45,263 bases of DNA from Olsenella sp. An285 (GCF_002159625.1 NZ_NFIZ01000018.1:1-45263); one strand, 5' to 3'; positions 32,925 to 41,431 are shown, numbered from the stretch's first letter. The notes: generated from the letters alone by a model not told the origin. Program-made: numbers and translations.

Positions 32925-33779
32925 ATGCCGTTTTGCTGCTCTCCGTCCATCCCCAACGTGTTCGACGTCATCTCGGAGAGGCCCTGGGAGATTGCGGTGC
33001 CGCCGTTCCAGGTGGCCCCGCGGACGTACTACGTCTCCGGGCAGCGCTGGGCGGGCAGCTACCTCATAGACACCGGCGACGGCTGCATCCTCGTGGACAC
33101 GGGGGTGCTCGAGTCCTGCCCGCTGCTCGTGGAGTCCGTGCACGAGCTGGGCTACTCGCTGCGCGACATCCGGATCATCCTCGTCTCCCACGCACACGTT
33201 GACCACTGCGGCGCGGCCGGGATGCTCGCGCACCTTTCGGGGGCGGACGTCCTCATGAGCGGCGAGGACGAGGAGTTCATGCGTGCGTGCCCGGAGGAGA
33301 CCCTGGCCATAGACCCGCGCCTCAGGGCCCAGCCGTTCGAGGTGAGCGGGCACTTCTCGGACGACGAGCCCGTGACGCTGGGGGAGGTTTCCGTGCGGAC
33401 GCTCCTCACCCCCGGTCACACCTGCGGCTGCACCTCGTTCTTCTGGGACGTGGAGAACCCCGCGAGCGGGGAGCGCTACACGGTGGGCATGCACGGCGGG
33501 GTCGGCGTCAACACGATGAACGACGAGTACTACGCAAGCAGCGCGTACCTCACGCCGGCGCTGCGCGAGAGGTTCGTGGAGGACGCGGGGCGGCTGGCAC
33601 GGATGCACGTGGACATAGCGCTCCCCAGCCACCCCAACCAGATAGAGATCATGGACCGCGCGGGGAGCTACACAGACGAGGCGCAGCCCTACCTTGACGC
33701 CGGCGTGTGGGCGGAGTTCCTCGCCGAGCGCGTGCGCCAGGTGCGCGAGGCAATGGGCTCGCAGGTCTCCCGGCGGTAG
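32925..33779 (+). CDS. MBL-fold (metallo-beta-lactamase superfamily) hydrolase
   Basis: 284 residues; ATG chosen for AAAGGGG just upstream. Metal motif SHAHVDHCG gives His89, His91, Asp93 and His94; further ligands are His165 in PGHTCGCTS and His236 in SHP. The PGHT-GCTS pattern is close to the subclass B3-like branch, which includes beta-lactamases and many hydrolases of other substrates. No signal peptide is present, so an intracellular, non-lactamase role is likelier. The substrate is unknown. It stands alone between the MITE-like element and the GltD-like gene. Confidence 0.75.
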   Translation: MPFCCSPSIPNVFDVISERPWEIAVPPFQVAPRTYYVSGQRWAGSYLIDTGDGCILVDTGVLESCPLLVESVHELGYSLRDIRIILVSHAHVDHCGAAGMLAHLSGADVLMSGEDEEFMRACPEETLAIDPRLRAQPFEVSGHFSDDEPVTLGEVSVRTLLTPGHTCGCTSFFWDVENPASGERYTVGMHGGVGVNTMNDEYYASSAYLTPALRERFVEDAGRLARMHVDIALPSHPNQIEIMDRAGSYTDEAQPYLDAGVWAEFLAERVRQVREAMGSQVSRR

Positions 33780-33856
33780 CGCAAGCGCCACATATTATTT
33801 TCTCCAAACGTTCGCAAACTGGTTCAAAGAACATGTCACGTGGCTTTCTAACAGCA

Positions 33857-33915
33857 TATAGTTTGCATCATCAGAAAGTCGCTCTCTTGAAACCAAATCA
33901 ATAATTGATATCAAT
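33857..33915 (+). promoter_or_regulatory. Promoter and palindrome upstream of the GltD-like gene
   Basis: TATAGT (33857-33862) has a weak TGTCAC 17 bases upstream. ATTGATATCAAT (33904-33915) is a perfect 12-bp palindrome in the leader, a likely operator. It resembles an FNR half-site pair but lacks the central spacing. The whole 33780-33920 stretch is AT-rich. Confidence 0.45.
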
Positions 33916-33935
33916 GCGGACGGAAGGGGACAATC

Positions 33936-35162
33936 ATGGCCGTGCGTATCGTCGAGGAGGCAAACCGCTGCCTGCAGTGCAAGAAGCCCATGTGCCAGAA
34001 GGGCTGCCCCATCTCCACCAACATCCCCGAGGTCATCCGCCTCTTCAAGGAGAACAAGATGACCGAGGCGGGGGAGATGCTCTTCGAGAACAACCCGTTC
34101 TCGCTCGTGTGCTCGATGGTGTGCAACCACGAGGGCCAGTGCGAGGGCCACTGCATCCGCGGCCGCAAGGACACCCCGGTGCACTTCAGTGCCATCGAGA
34201 CCTTCATCTCCGACCTCTACCTCGACCGCATGGCCATCGAGCGCGAGCCCGACAACGGGCACCGCGTGGCCGTCATCGGCGCCGGTCCCGCCGGCCTCAC
34301 GGTTGCCATCAAGCTCGCGTGCGAGGGGTGCTCGGTCACCGTCTTCGACGCCAAGGACCGCATCGGCGGCGTCATGCGCTACGGCATCCCCGAGTTCCGC
34401 CTCCCGCGCACCATCCTGGACCGCTACGGCCGGCAGATCGAGAAGATGGGCGTGAAGTTCCGCGCCTGCACCACCATCGGCGGCGCGCTCGAGATCCACG
34501 ACCTCTTCCGCGACGGCTACGAGACCGTGTTCATCGGCACCGGCGTGTGGCGCCCGCGCACGCTGGGGCTCCAGGGGGAGTCTCTTGCCAACGTGCACTT
34601 CTCGGTCGACTACCTGAGCGACCCCTCCGCCTTTGACCTGGGCGAGAACGTTGCCATCATCGGCGTGGGCAACTCGGGCATGGACGTGGCCCGCACGGCG
34701 CTGCGCCACGGCGCGCGCACGGTGCGCATGTACGCCCGGGCGCGCCACATCACCGCGAGCTCCGACGAGCTGGCCTTCGCGCAGCTCGAGGGCGCGGAGA
34801 TCGTCTACTGCAAGGACGTGGTCAAGATCACCGAGGAGGGCCCGCTCTTCCGCACCAACATCCTGGACGAGGAGGGCAACATCGTTGGCTGCGAGGAGGA
34901 GCTCGACCAGGTGCACGCGGACTCCACCATCATCGCCATCAGCCAGGGCCCCAAGAACAAGCTCCTGCTCACCACCCCCGGCCTGGAGTGCACCGAGACC
35001 GGCCTCCTCACCACGGACGAGAACGGCATGACCACGGTGGACGGCGTCTTCTCCGCCGGCGACGTGGTGACGGGCTCCAAGAACGTGGTGAGCGCGGTGG
35101 CGGCGTCCAAGGCCGTGGCCGAGGCCATGATGCGCTACATGGAGGGCAAGGAGGAGCGCTAG
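33936..35162 (+). CDS. NAD(P)-dependent Fe-S flavoprotein, GltD/SudA-like
   Basis: 408 residues. The N-terminal Fe-S domain has two cysteine groups: Cys12, 15, 20, 24 (CLQCKKPMCQKGCP) and Cys59, 63, 69, 73. An FAD-binding Rossmann motif GAGPAG lies at 115-120, a second for NAD(P) at IIGVGNSGMD, and the ending SAGDVVTGSKNVVSAVAASK. This is the glutamate-synthase small-subunit family, which also includes sulfide dehydrogenase SudA and NfnB-type transhydrogenase subunits. No glutamate-synthase large subunit is adjacent, so it probably acts as a stand-alone or NfnB-like electron-transfer protein. AAGGGGA precedes the ATG. Confidence 0.85.
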   Translation: MAVRIVEEANRCLQCKKPMCQKGCPISTNIPEVIRLFKENKMTEAGEMLFENNPFSLVCSMVCNHEGQCEGHCIRGRKDTPVHFSAIETFISDLYLDRMAIEREPDNGHRVAVIGAGPAGLTVAIKLACEGCSVTVFDAKDRIGGVMRYGIPEFRLPRTILDRYGRQIEKMGVKFRACTTIGGALEIHDLFRDGYETVFIGTGVWRPRTLGLQGESLANVHFSVDYLSDPSAFDLGENVAIIGVGNSGMDVARTALRHGARTVRMYARARHITASSDELAFAQLEGAEIVYCKDVVKITEEGPLFRTNILDEEGNIVGCEEELDQVHADSTIIAISQGPKNKLLLTTPGLECTETGLLTTDENGMTTVDGVFSAGDVVTGSKNVVSAVAASKAVAEAMMRYMEGKEER

Positions 35163-35175
35163 CCCGGCGTCCGGG
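35163..35175. terminator. Short hairpin between convergent genes
   Basis: CCCGG-CGT-CCGGG, starting directly after the GltD-like stop codon. The gap to the convergent transporter gene is 25 bases. It is a small stem, so termination is uncertain. Confidence 0.35.
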
Positions 35176-35187
35176 ACGTGCCCGCGG

Positions 35188-36498
35188 CTAGACCACGCCC
35201 GCCGCGCCGAGCGCCATGCCCAGCAGGGACACCGCGATCGGCAGCAGCGCACAGGAGACGAGGACGTAGCGGTACGTGTCCCTTACCTCGGTGCGGGCCG
35301 CCTGGTTGGCGGCGACCATCGCGGAGGTGTGGGGCAGCAGCGTGGCCGGTCCAACCGATGCCATGCAGAGCACGCGGTGCATCATCGCCGGGTCGAGCCC
35401 CGTTGCCAGCAGCGTCTGCGCGGCGCTGCCCAGGTAGATGTTGAGCGCGCCGATGGCCGACCCCGTGATGCCCGCGATGGCAAAGATCGTGACGTAGCCC
35501 TGCCAGAGCGGGCTCAGGCTCGTGTCCATGAGGGCGGCAACGATGCCCTGGTAGGCGGGGGAGGCAACCACCACGCCGCCAAATCCCATGATGGCAGCAA
35601 CGGAGACGAGGGAGCCAAGGCCACTCGCGCACGCCTCGCACACCGCGCGCTTCAGGTTGGGGACCCTCCCGCGATAGAGGGCGCACCCGGCAAGGACGGA
35701 GGCCGTCATGGAGACCACCACCGCGTCCGTGGCGGCAAGGCCCGCGGCCCGCTGCAGCACAAAGACCAGGATGACGAGAAGAACGATCGGCGCGAAGCAC
35801 GCCCAGACGGGCGGCGTGTCCGTGTCCTCCGGTGACGACAGCATCTCCCCGGGGCTGGGGGCAAAGTGCTCGCCGCGTCGGCGGCAGCGGCCGATCTCCC
35901 ACTGGAGGTAGGCGTAGGACGCCGCGAACATCACGGCGGAGCAGACGACGCCCAGGAGCGCCCCGGCGTAGGCGTCCGTCCCGAGGAAGGACGCGGGGAT
36001 GAGGTTCTGCGTGGAGGGGATGCCCGGCATCATGACCATGCCCAGGGTGGCGGGGCATGCCATGATGGCGGCCACGATGAGCTTCTTGGGGATGTCCGCC
36101 CGTTCGAAGAGCTCGGCGGCGATGGGGTAGACCGAGAAGGCGATGATGAACGCGCTGATGCCGCCGTAGGAGAGCACGAGCCCGGTGACCATGATCACCA
36201 GGAGCGCGTGCCGCTCCCCCACGAGGCGCAGCATGCTGCCCGCGATGCCGGCGGAGGCCCCGGAGTCGCCCATCACGCGCCCAAAGACGGAGCCCAGCGC
36301 AAAGAGCAGAAACCAGCTGCCCACGAAGGCGGACATGTCCCCCATGTAGCTGACGTTGATGCTCTCCAGGGGGTCCATGCCGTTGGCGATGATCACCACG
36401 AGCGAGGCCACCACGGAGACGATGGCCATGTGCCAGCCGCGCCAGACCAGAAAGACGATGGCTATGACGGCAAGGACGAGTCCGAATGCTCCGACCAT
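35188..36498 (-). CDS. GntP-family transporter
   Basis: 436 residues, about 12 membrane segments over the whole length. Family features of gluconate/organic-acid:proton symporters are GLVLSYGGISAFIIAFSVYPIAAELFERADIPKKLIVAAI and MMPGIPSTQNLIPASFLGT, with a repeated second half. Likely substrates are gluconate, another sugar acid or a hydroxyacid, taken up with protons. This would fit the sugar-acid genes (aldolase remnant, glycerate kinase, GarR, LarA-like), though none is adjacent. AGGAG precedes the ATG. It lies downstream of the helicase on the same strand, 123 bases apart. Confidence 0.8.
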   Translation of the reverse strand: MVGAFGLVLAVIAIVFLVWRGWHMAIVSVVASLVVIIANGMDPLESINVSYMGDMSAFVGSWFLLFALGSVFGRVMGDSGASAGIAGSMLRLVGERHALLVIMVTGLVLSYGGISAFIIAFSVYPIAAELFERADIPKKLIVAAIMACPATLGMVMMPGIPSTQNLIPASFLGTDAYAGALLGVVCSAVMFAASYAYLQWEIGRCRRRGEHFAPSPGEMLSSPEDTDTPPVWACFAPIVLLVILVFVLQRAAGLAATDAVVVSMTASVLAGCALYRGRVPNLKRAVCEACASGLGSLVSVAAIMGFGGVVVASPAYQGIVAALMDTSLSPLWQGYVTIFAIAGITGSAIGALNIYLGSAAQTLLATGLDPAMMHRVLCMASVGPATLLPHTSAMVAANQAARTEVRDTYRYVLVSCALLPIAVSLLGMALGAAGVV

Positions 36499-36621
36499 GG
36501 GCTGCTCCTGTCGCTCTGGGCCTTGCGGCTGAGGCCGAGTCTCAACGAGTCAGAGTATGAGGGGAGCCGTCGCCATCCGGGAAGGTGGTTGCGCACTGGC
36601 AACATAACGCCCGAGCGAGCC

Positions 36622-39003
36622 CTAGGCCTCCAGCAGGCGGCGGCCCCACTCCGCCACGCGCGCCTTCATGCCCGCCACGTCCAGCACTCCCTCGGCAAAG
36701 CCCTTGCGGATGAGGGACTCCGGCACCAGCTCGTCGTACTTCTCGAAGTAGGGGACCTCGGCGGGGTAGAGGAGCTCCATCGGGTCCTCCAGCCGCTCCG
36801 CCGCGTCGCACACGACCGAGAAGAACGCCTGCTCGTTCTCCTTCATGACGAAGGTCATGAAGTACGGGCGCGACGAGTTGACGCCCTTGATGCCCAGCTC
36901 CGCCGCGCACTTGATCTTGACGAGGCGCTCGAGGGCGAGAAACGCGTACGTTCCCAGCCAGGGCAGCAGGCACCACATGGTCTGCTCCTTGTCGTTCTCC
37001 CCAAGGCAGACGAGGGGCCCCTCGGTGAGGTGCGAGCTTCCTGCCACGTGGCGCGCCTGGCGCAGGCGGGCGCGGGCGTGGCCCATGAGGTAGGGGTAGG
37101 CCTCGTGCTCCTCTAGCACGCGGCGCATGCGCTCGAGGATGTGCGTGTTGATGTCTCCCGCCACGTCCCCGAAGTACGCCGGCACCTTGCCCTTGACCTG
37201 CGTGACGTAGAGGAGGTGCCGCTCGTGGTCCACCTCGTCGACGATCCACACGTGGCCGGCGATGGCCACCTTCTCGCCAGGCGGGGGCGGGGCGCAGAGC
37301 GTGCCGATCTCCGTGGAGTCGCAGCGCACGGTGTACTCCACGTTCTCCTGGAAGACGGCGAAGAACTTGTAGGAGCTCGTGACGCGCTCGCCCGCGAGCC
37401 CCACGATGAGGCCGCCCGACTCCGTCTGCTCGATGAAGTCCAGGCGCAGGAGGTGGCGCAGGAGCTCGCGGAAGTCGTCCGCGGTCACGCGGTGGAAGTA
37501 GGTGAGCGTGAGGACGCGGCTCGCCAGCTGGGCGGGGGAGAGCTCCCCCTCCGAGGCGAGCGTGGCCAGCGTCTGGTGGCAGAGCAGGCTGTAGGGGAGG
37601 CGGTCGAGGTTGGGCGGCTCCACCCAGCGCTCCTCTCGGTACAGCTGGACGAGCGCGATGCCCTGCAGGAGCTTCCAGGGAATGGTCTCGGGCAGGAGGG
37701 TGCGGGCCTCCGGCTGGTCCTCCCGCATGACGAACCACATCTCGGGCGGGCGCTCGCGCCGGCCCGTGCGGCCCATGCGCTGGAGGAATCCGGACACGGT
37801 GAACGGCGCGTCTATCTGGAACGCGCGCTCCAGGCGCCCGACGTCTATGCCCAGCTCGAGCGTTGCCGTGGCCACGATGGAGAGATCCGATGCGTCGTCG
37901 CGCATCCGCTCCTCGGCACTCTCGCGTATGGCGGCGGAGAGGTTGCCGTGATGGATGAGGAAGCGGTCGGGCTCGCCGTTGAACTCGCAGTACGCCCTGA
38001 GCGTGGTGCAGACCTCCTCCGCCTCCTCCCTGGAGTTGGAGAAGATCAGGCACTTGTGACCCCGCGTGTGCTCGAAGATGTAGCCGATGCCCGGGTCGGC
38101 GTTGGCGGGGGCGGTGTCCGTGGGACCCTCGTCAGGGGCGGGGGCAACCTCCGTGCTCAAACAGCTTCGCCCTGCGGGCTGCAGAACTGCGCGCGGAGGT
38201 TGCCCCCGCCCCTGACGAGGGTTGGAAATCGTCTCCACCGCGACGACGTCGGCATCAAGGCTATTGCCGCTCGTTTGGATCTGGCCTTCGTCTGCCTGGG
38301 GATCGGTGTTGTAGAAGTGCTCCATAGAGATGCGCCAGGTGCGGGGCGGCTCCTCCACGCGGGGGATGACCGTGCCGCGCCCGGTGCCTGCTGCCAGGAA
38401 GGCGCCGACCGCCTCCGGGTCCCCAATGGTAGCCGAGAGGCCGATGCGCCTCGGCTGCACGCCCGCGATTCTCGCCAGGCGCTCGATGAGGCAGAGGCAC
38501 TGCCCGCCGCGGTCCTGGCGCAGGAGCGCGTGGACCTCGTCTATGACCACGTAGCGCAGGTCGCAGAAGAGCTTGGAGATGGCGGCGTGGCGGCGCATGA
38601 GCAGGGCCTCGAGCGACTCCGGCGTGATCTGGAGGATGCCGGAGGGCCGCCGCATGAGCCTGGCCTTGTGCGAGGCGGAGACGTCCCCGTGCCAGTGCCA
38701 GACGCTGATGCCCGCCTCCTCGCAGAGGTCCGTGAGGCGATAGAACTGGTCGTTGATGAGGGCCTTGGTGGGTCCTATGTAGAGGGCGCCGACGGATGCC
38801 GGCGGGCGCTCCCAGAACTCGGTGAGGATGGGGAAGAAGGCGGCCTCGGTCTTTCCCGAGGCGGTGGAGGCGCACAGGAGCACGTGGTCGTCCGTGTCAA
38901 AGATGGCCTCGCCCGCGGCCACCTGGATGCCGCGAAGGCTCTCCCACTCGTGCGAGTAGATGAAGTCCTGCACGAACGGCGCGTATCTGTCGAAGACGCT
39001 CAT
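36622..39003 (-). CDS. DEAD/DEAH-box helicase, Lhr/BrxHI-like
   Basis: 793 residues. The ATG at 39003 follows AAAGGAG; longer frames upstream lack support. SF2 helicase motifs: Walker A ASTASGKT (45-52), PTKALINDQ, ITPESLEALL, DEVH (155-158), LSATIG, then in lobe 2 HHGNLS, VATATLELGIDVG and QRMGRTGR. A long C-terminal region resembles Lhr-type helicases and BrxHI of BREX. It probably translocates on nucleic acid. Residues 261-293 are a foreign-looking PRQGRGQPP...APDEG stretch encoded by a perfect DNA palindrome (38125-38222), in the linker between lobes. It is downstream of the BrxD-like gene, suggesting one functional pair. Confidence 0.82.
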   Translation of the reverse strand: MSVFDRYAPFVQDFIYSHEWESLRGIQVAAGEAIFDTDDHVLLCASTASGKTEAAFFPILTEFWERPPASVGALYIGPTKALINDQFYRLTDLCEEAGISVWHWHGDVSASHKARLMRRPSGILQITPESLEALLMRRHAAISKLFCDLRYVVIDEVHALLRQDRGGQCLCLIERLARIAGVQPRRIGLSATIGDPEAVGAFLAAGTGRGTVIPRVEEPPRTWRISMEHFYNTDPQADEGQIQTSGNSLDADVVAVETISNPRQGRGQPPRAVLQPAGRSCLSTEVAPAPDEGPTDTAPANADPGIGYIFEHTRGHKCLIFSNSREEAEEVCTTLRAYCEFNGEPDRFLIHHGNLSAAIRESAEERMRDDASDLSIVATATLELGIDVGRLERAFQIDAPFTVSGFLQRMGRTGRRERPPEMWFVMREDQPEARTLLPETIPWKLLQGIALVQLYREERWVEPPNLDRLPYSLLCHQTLATLASEGELSPAQLASRVLTLTYFHRVTADDFRELLRHLLRLDFIEQTESGGLIVGLAGERVTSSYKFFAVFQENVEYTVRCDSTEIGTLCAPPPPGEKVAIAGHVWIVDEVDHERHLLYVTQVKGKVPAYFGDVAGDINTHILERMRRVLEEHEAYPYLMGHARARLRQARHVAGSSHLTEGPLVCLGENDKEQTMWCLLPWLGTYAFLALERLVKIKCAAELGIKGVNSSRPYFMTFVMKENEQAFFSVVCDAAERLEDPMELLYPAEVPYFEKYDELVPESLIRKGFAEGVLDVAGMKARVAEWGRRLLEA
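38125..38222. repeat. Palindromic element inserted in frame in the helicase gene
   Basis: Perfect 29-bp inverted repeat, 38125-38153 against 38194-38222, with a 40-base loop containing GCCC-TGC-GGGC. Both arms and loop are translated as helicase residues 261-293 without breaking the frame. The encoded stretch is Pro/Gly/Arg/Ala-rich and does not look like helicase sequence. Confidence 0.85.
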
Positions 39004-39043
39004 GCTCGCTCCTTTCCCCTCGTCACAGTATAGAAAGCAGCGC

Positions 39044-39232
39044 GTGCTGCACGCGGACTTCGAGGACGACCTCATCATCGCGGCGGCGCTCAGGGCTAAG
39101 GCGGACTATCTGGTCACCAACAACGAGGGCCTGCTGCGACACTGCCCGGTTGCCGCGCTGGACGCGAGGGACATGGTTGCCCTGCTCGAGACCAAGGACG
39201 TCGCGAGCCCGGGGGAGGCTGCGCGCCCCTAG
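39044..39232 (+). pseudogene. C-terminal fragment of a PIN-domain toxin
   Basis: The plus-strand frame reads HADFEDDLIIAAALRAKADYLVTNNEGLLRHCPVAALDARDMVALLE. This matches the C-terminal half of PIN-domain (VapC-like) ribonucleases, including the DFED and DYLVTNN acidic motifs. No N-terminal half or start exists; the upstream DNA is the helicase start on the other strand. No antitoxin gene is seen. It is a relic of a toxin-antitoxin system lying between the helicase and ATPase genes. Confidence 0.65.
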
Positions 39233-39242
39233 ACCGCAGCCC

Positions 39243-40538
39243 CTAGATCGTGAACTCGGCAAACGCGGCGTCCACGTCCTTCTCGCCAGCGGCAACGGCA
39301 GGTGCCGCCACGGCCCCGGCAAACGCGTCCGAGCGCAGCAGCGCGTCGACGTCCGTCCCCGGGTTCTGGCACACGATGTCCAGGAGCTCTATGAAGTCGC
39401 GGATGACCTCGCGCGGGGTGAGGTGGGTGTCTGCCCCCACGCGGCCGAACTCCACCTGAAGGAAGCTCACGAGCTGGGCCTCCGTGAGCGTGCGCTCGTA
39501 GCCAAAGTATCCGGCGTGGATGTCCGCGAGCTTCTCTATGAGGACGAGCAGCTCCTCGTACGTGAGGGGCTCCAGGTGGATGACGGGCGCCAGCATGTCC
39601 GAGAGGCCCGCGCTCGCAAAGCGCCCCTGCGTGAGGCGACTGCGCAGGGCCTCGTAGGAGAAGACGCCGCGCCGGCGGTCCTCGATGGACTGCGGCGTGC
39701 CGCCCATGATGATGCCAAGGTGGCGCGCCTTGCCCTGGAGGGTGTCGTTGTACATGGTGAGGATCTTCTCGTAGTTGTACTGGCGCGACGTGGCGTTGGG
39801 GATCTTGTAGAGGTTCACGAGCTCGTCTATGAGCACAACGAGGCCCTGGTAGCCGGCGCCCACGAGGAACTGCGCAAAGAGCTTGAGGTACTCGTACCAG
39901 GTATCGTCCGTGATGCAGGCGTTGACGCCCAGCTCGCCGCGGGCCTCGGTCTTGGTGCGAAACTCGCCGCGAAGCCACTTGACCACGCCCGCCTGGAGCT
40001 CCTCGCTGCCCTCGAGGCTCGCCCGGTAGTAGAGCCTGAGCACCTGCGTGAAGTCGAAGCCGCAGACGAGCTCGCGGATGGGGGCGAGCTGCGCGGAGAG
40101 CGCGGCCTCCGGGTCCGCGGACTCCCGCAGCGCGGCGACCCAGCGGTCCAGGACAAGCTGGAGCGCCCCTCCCTCGGGCCGCGTCTTGGTGGAGAGGTTG
40201 CGAACGAGCTCGCGGTACGTGGCAAGGCCCTGCCCCTGGCCGCCCTGGAGGCGCCTCTCGGGGGAGAGGTCCGCGTCTGCCACCACGAAGCCCTTGCCCA
40301 TGGCGTGCGTGCGGATGGTCTGCAGGAGGAAGCTCTTGCCCGCTCCGTAGCGCCCCACAAGAAAGCGGAAGCTCGCCCCGCCGTCCGCCACGAGCTCGAG
40401 GTCGTGCAGGAGCGCCTGGATCTCGCGCTCGCGACCAACGGTGACGTAGGGGAGGCCTATGCGCGGGACGACGCCGCCCTTGAGCGAGTTGATGATGACC
40501 GCCGCTATGCGCTTGGGGACCCTCGGTGCGTCGCTCAT
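39243..40538 (-). CDS. BrxD-like ATP-binding protein (DUF2791)
   Basis: 431 residues. The start at 40538 is chosen because GAGAGGAG precedes it and the conserved RRxxxxxINSLKGGVVPRIGLPYVTVGRE-type N-terminus begins there. Walker A GRYGAGKS at 62-69, Walker B VVLIDE at 234-239. The segments FVVADADLSPERRL, YRELVRNLSTK and MGGTPQSIEDRRRGVFSYEALRSRL are typical of the DUF2791/BrxD group of BREX and Ter-associated systems. In BREX, BrxD is found with BrxHI, and a helicase of that type follows 239 bases downstream here. No PglZ, PglX methylase or BrxC is in the window. A well-formed promoter lies upstream. Confidence 0.82.
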   Translation of the reverse strand: MSDAPRVPKRIAAVIINSLKGGVVPRIGLPYVTVGREREIQALLHDLELVADGGASFRFLVGRYGAGKSFLLQTIRTHAMGKGFVVADADLSPERRLQGGQGQGLATYRELVRNLSTKTRPEGGALQLVLDRWVAALRESADPEAALSAQLAPIRELVCGFDFTQVLRLYYRASLEGSEELQAGVVKWLRGEFRTKTEARGELGVNACITDDTWYEYLKLFAQFLVGAGYQGLVVLIDELVNLYKIPNATSRQYNYEKILTMYNDTLQGKARHLGIIMGGTPQSIEDRRRGVFSYEALRSRLTQGRFASAGLSDMLAPVIHLEPLTYEELLVLIEKLADIHAGYFGYERTLTEAQLVSFLQVEFGRVGADTHLTPREVIRDFIELLDIVCQNPGTDVDALLRSDAFAGAVAAPAVAAGEKDVDAAFAEFTI

Positions 40539-40569
40539 CCTCGCTCCTCTCCACGGTTGCAGGGAGGCT

Positions 40570-40598
40570 ATTCTAGCACATGTGTTCGGTTTTGTGAA
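40570..40598 (-). promoter_or_regulatory. Promoter of the BrxD-like gene
   Basis: On the minus strand: TTCACA (40598-40593), 17-base spacer, TAGAAT (40575-40570) preceded by TGC, an extended -10. It is the best sigma-70-type promoter in the window. Four GTTCTTCTCG copies lie just upstream of the -35. Confidence 0.7.
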
Positions 40599-40676
40599 CA
40601 GAGGGGCGAGAAGAACAGAGGGGCGAGAAGAACGCGAGAAGAACGTCGGGCCGACAGTCGCAGTGCCGAGAAGAAC
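40596..40676. repeat. Four copies of CGAGAAGAAC upstream of the BrxD-like promoter
   Basis: Exact copies at 40607, 40624, 40635 and 40667. Two lie in a 17-nt tandem unit GAACAGAGGGGCGAGAA (40596-40612, 40613-40629). They fill the gap between the LytTR gene stop codon and the -35 box, a position suited to activator or repressor binding. Confidence 0.75.
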
Positions 40677-40681
40677 GTCCG

Positions 40682-41431
40682 CTAGCCAAAGTTGCGCGTG
40701 ACCGCGCTCGCTATCTCCAGCTGTATCTCCTTGATGCGGCGCTCGGGAACGGGGATCGTGTCCCCGCCGGAGAAGACAATGCCGTCCCGGCCCACGCCCT
40801 GGACGAACCTGACGTTGACCACGTAGAAGCGCCCCACCCGCACGAACTGGTCCGGCAGCGCCTCGAAGAGCTCTCCCAGGAGCGTTCCCACGGTCACGGT
40901 GCGGTCCGTGAGGTGCACCACGCTGCGCTTTCCGGCGGACTCGGCGTAGACGATCTCCTCTGGGTCGACGAAGACGAGCCCTCCCTCGGAGCGCAGCTGG
41001 AGGCGCCGGGCCGCGCCGGGCTCCGTCGCATCTGCCGCGCCAGCGGGCATGTACTGGGGCCACTCGTTTGAGAAGTGGGCGAGCGTGATCTTCCAGTTGC
41101 CGTCCATGCGCCGCAGGTTGACCGTGACGCGCTGGTTGACGACCCCCTGTATGCACGGCCCCCTCAGAAGGTAGGTCCCGATGACTATGGCCTCGTCCGG
41201 CTGCGCGGTGTAGGGGGAGCTAAAGACCACGTTGCTCGCCGCGACCCCGGGAGGGTTGAGCGGCCACACCTCGTATGACTCCCGGCCATGGAAGACCTTC
41301 GACCCGGCGGAGATGAGCACGCTCTGCTCGTCCATGAGGTCCAGGAAGGTGGCGCGCTCGTTCGCGAACACTCCGAGAACGCCCTTCTCGACGCGCCTGG
41401 CAAGCTGTGTTCTCTCTTCGTCCGAACCCAT
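40682..41431 (-). CDS. LytTR-domain regulator with N-terminal NTF2/SnoaL-like domain (copy 1)
   Basis: 249 residues, ATG at 41431 after AAAGGAGGAGG. Residues of about 1-130 form an NTF2/SnoaL-like domain (VSAGSKVFHGRESYEVW, RVTVNLRRMDGNWKITLAHFSNEWP) and the C-terminal 100 a LytTR DNA-binding domain (FVDPEEIVYAESAGKRSVVHL, FVRVGRFYVVNV, IPVPERRIKEI). There is no receiver domain, so it is not a classical response regulator; the first domain may bind a small ligand. A paralogue lies 375 bases upstream on the same strand. Targets are unknown; the adjoining helicase/ATPase pair is a candidate. Confidence 0.82.
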   Translation of the reverse strand: MGSDEERTQLARRVEKGVLGVFANERATFLDLMDEQSVLISAGSKVFHGRESYEVWPLNPPGVAASNVVFSSPYTAQPDEAIVIGTYLLRGPCIQGVVNQRVTVNLRRMDGNWKITLAHFSNEWPQYMPAGAADATEPGAARRLQLRSEGGLVFVDPEEIVYAESAGKRSVVHLTDRTVTVGTLLGELFEALPDQFVRVGRFYVVNVRFVQGVGRDGIVFSGGDTIPVPERRIKEIQLEIASAVTRNFG

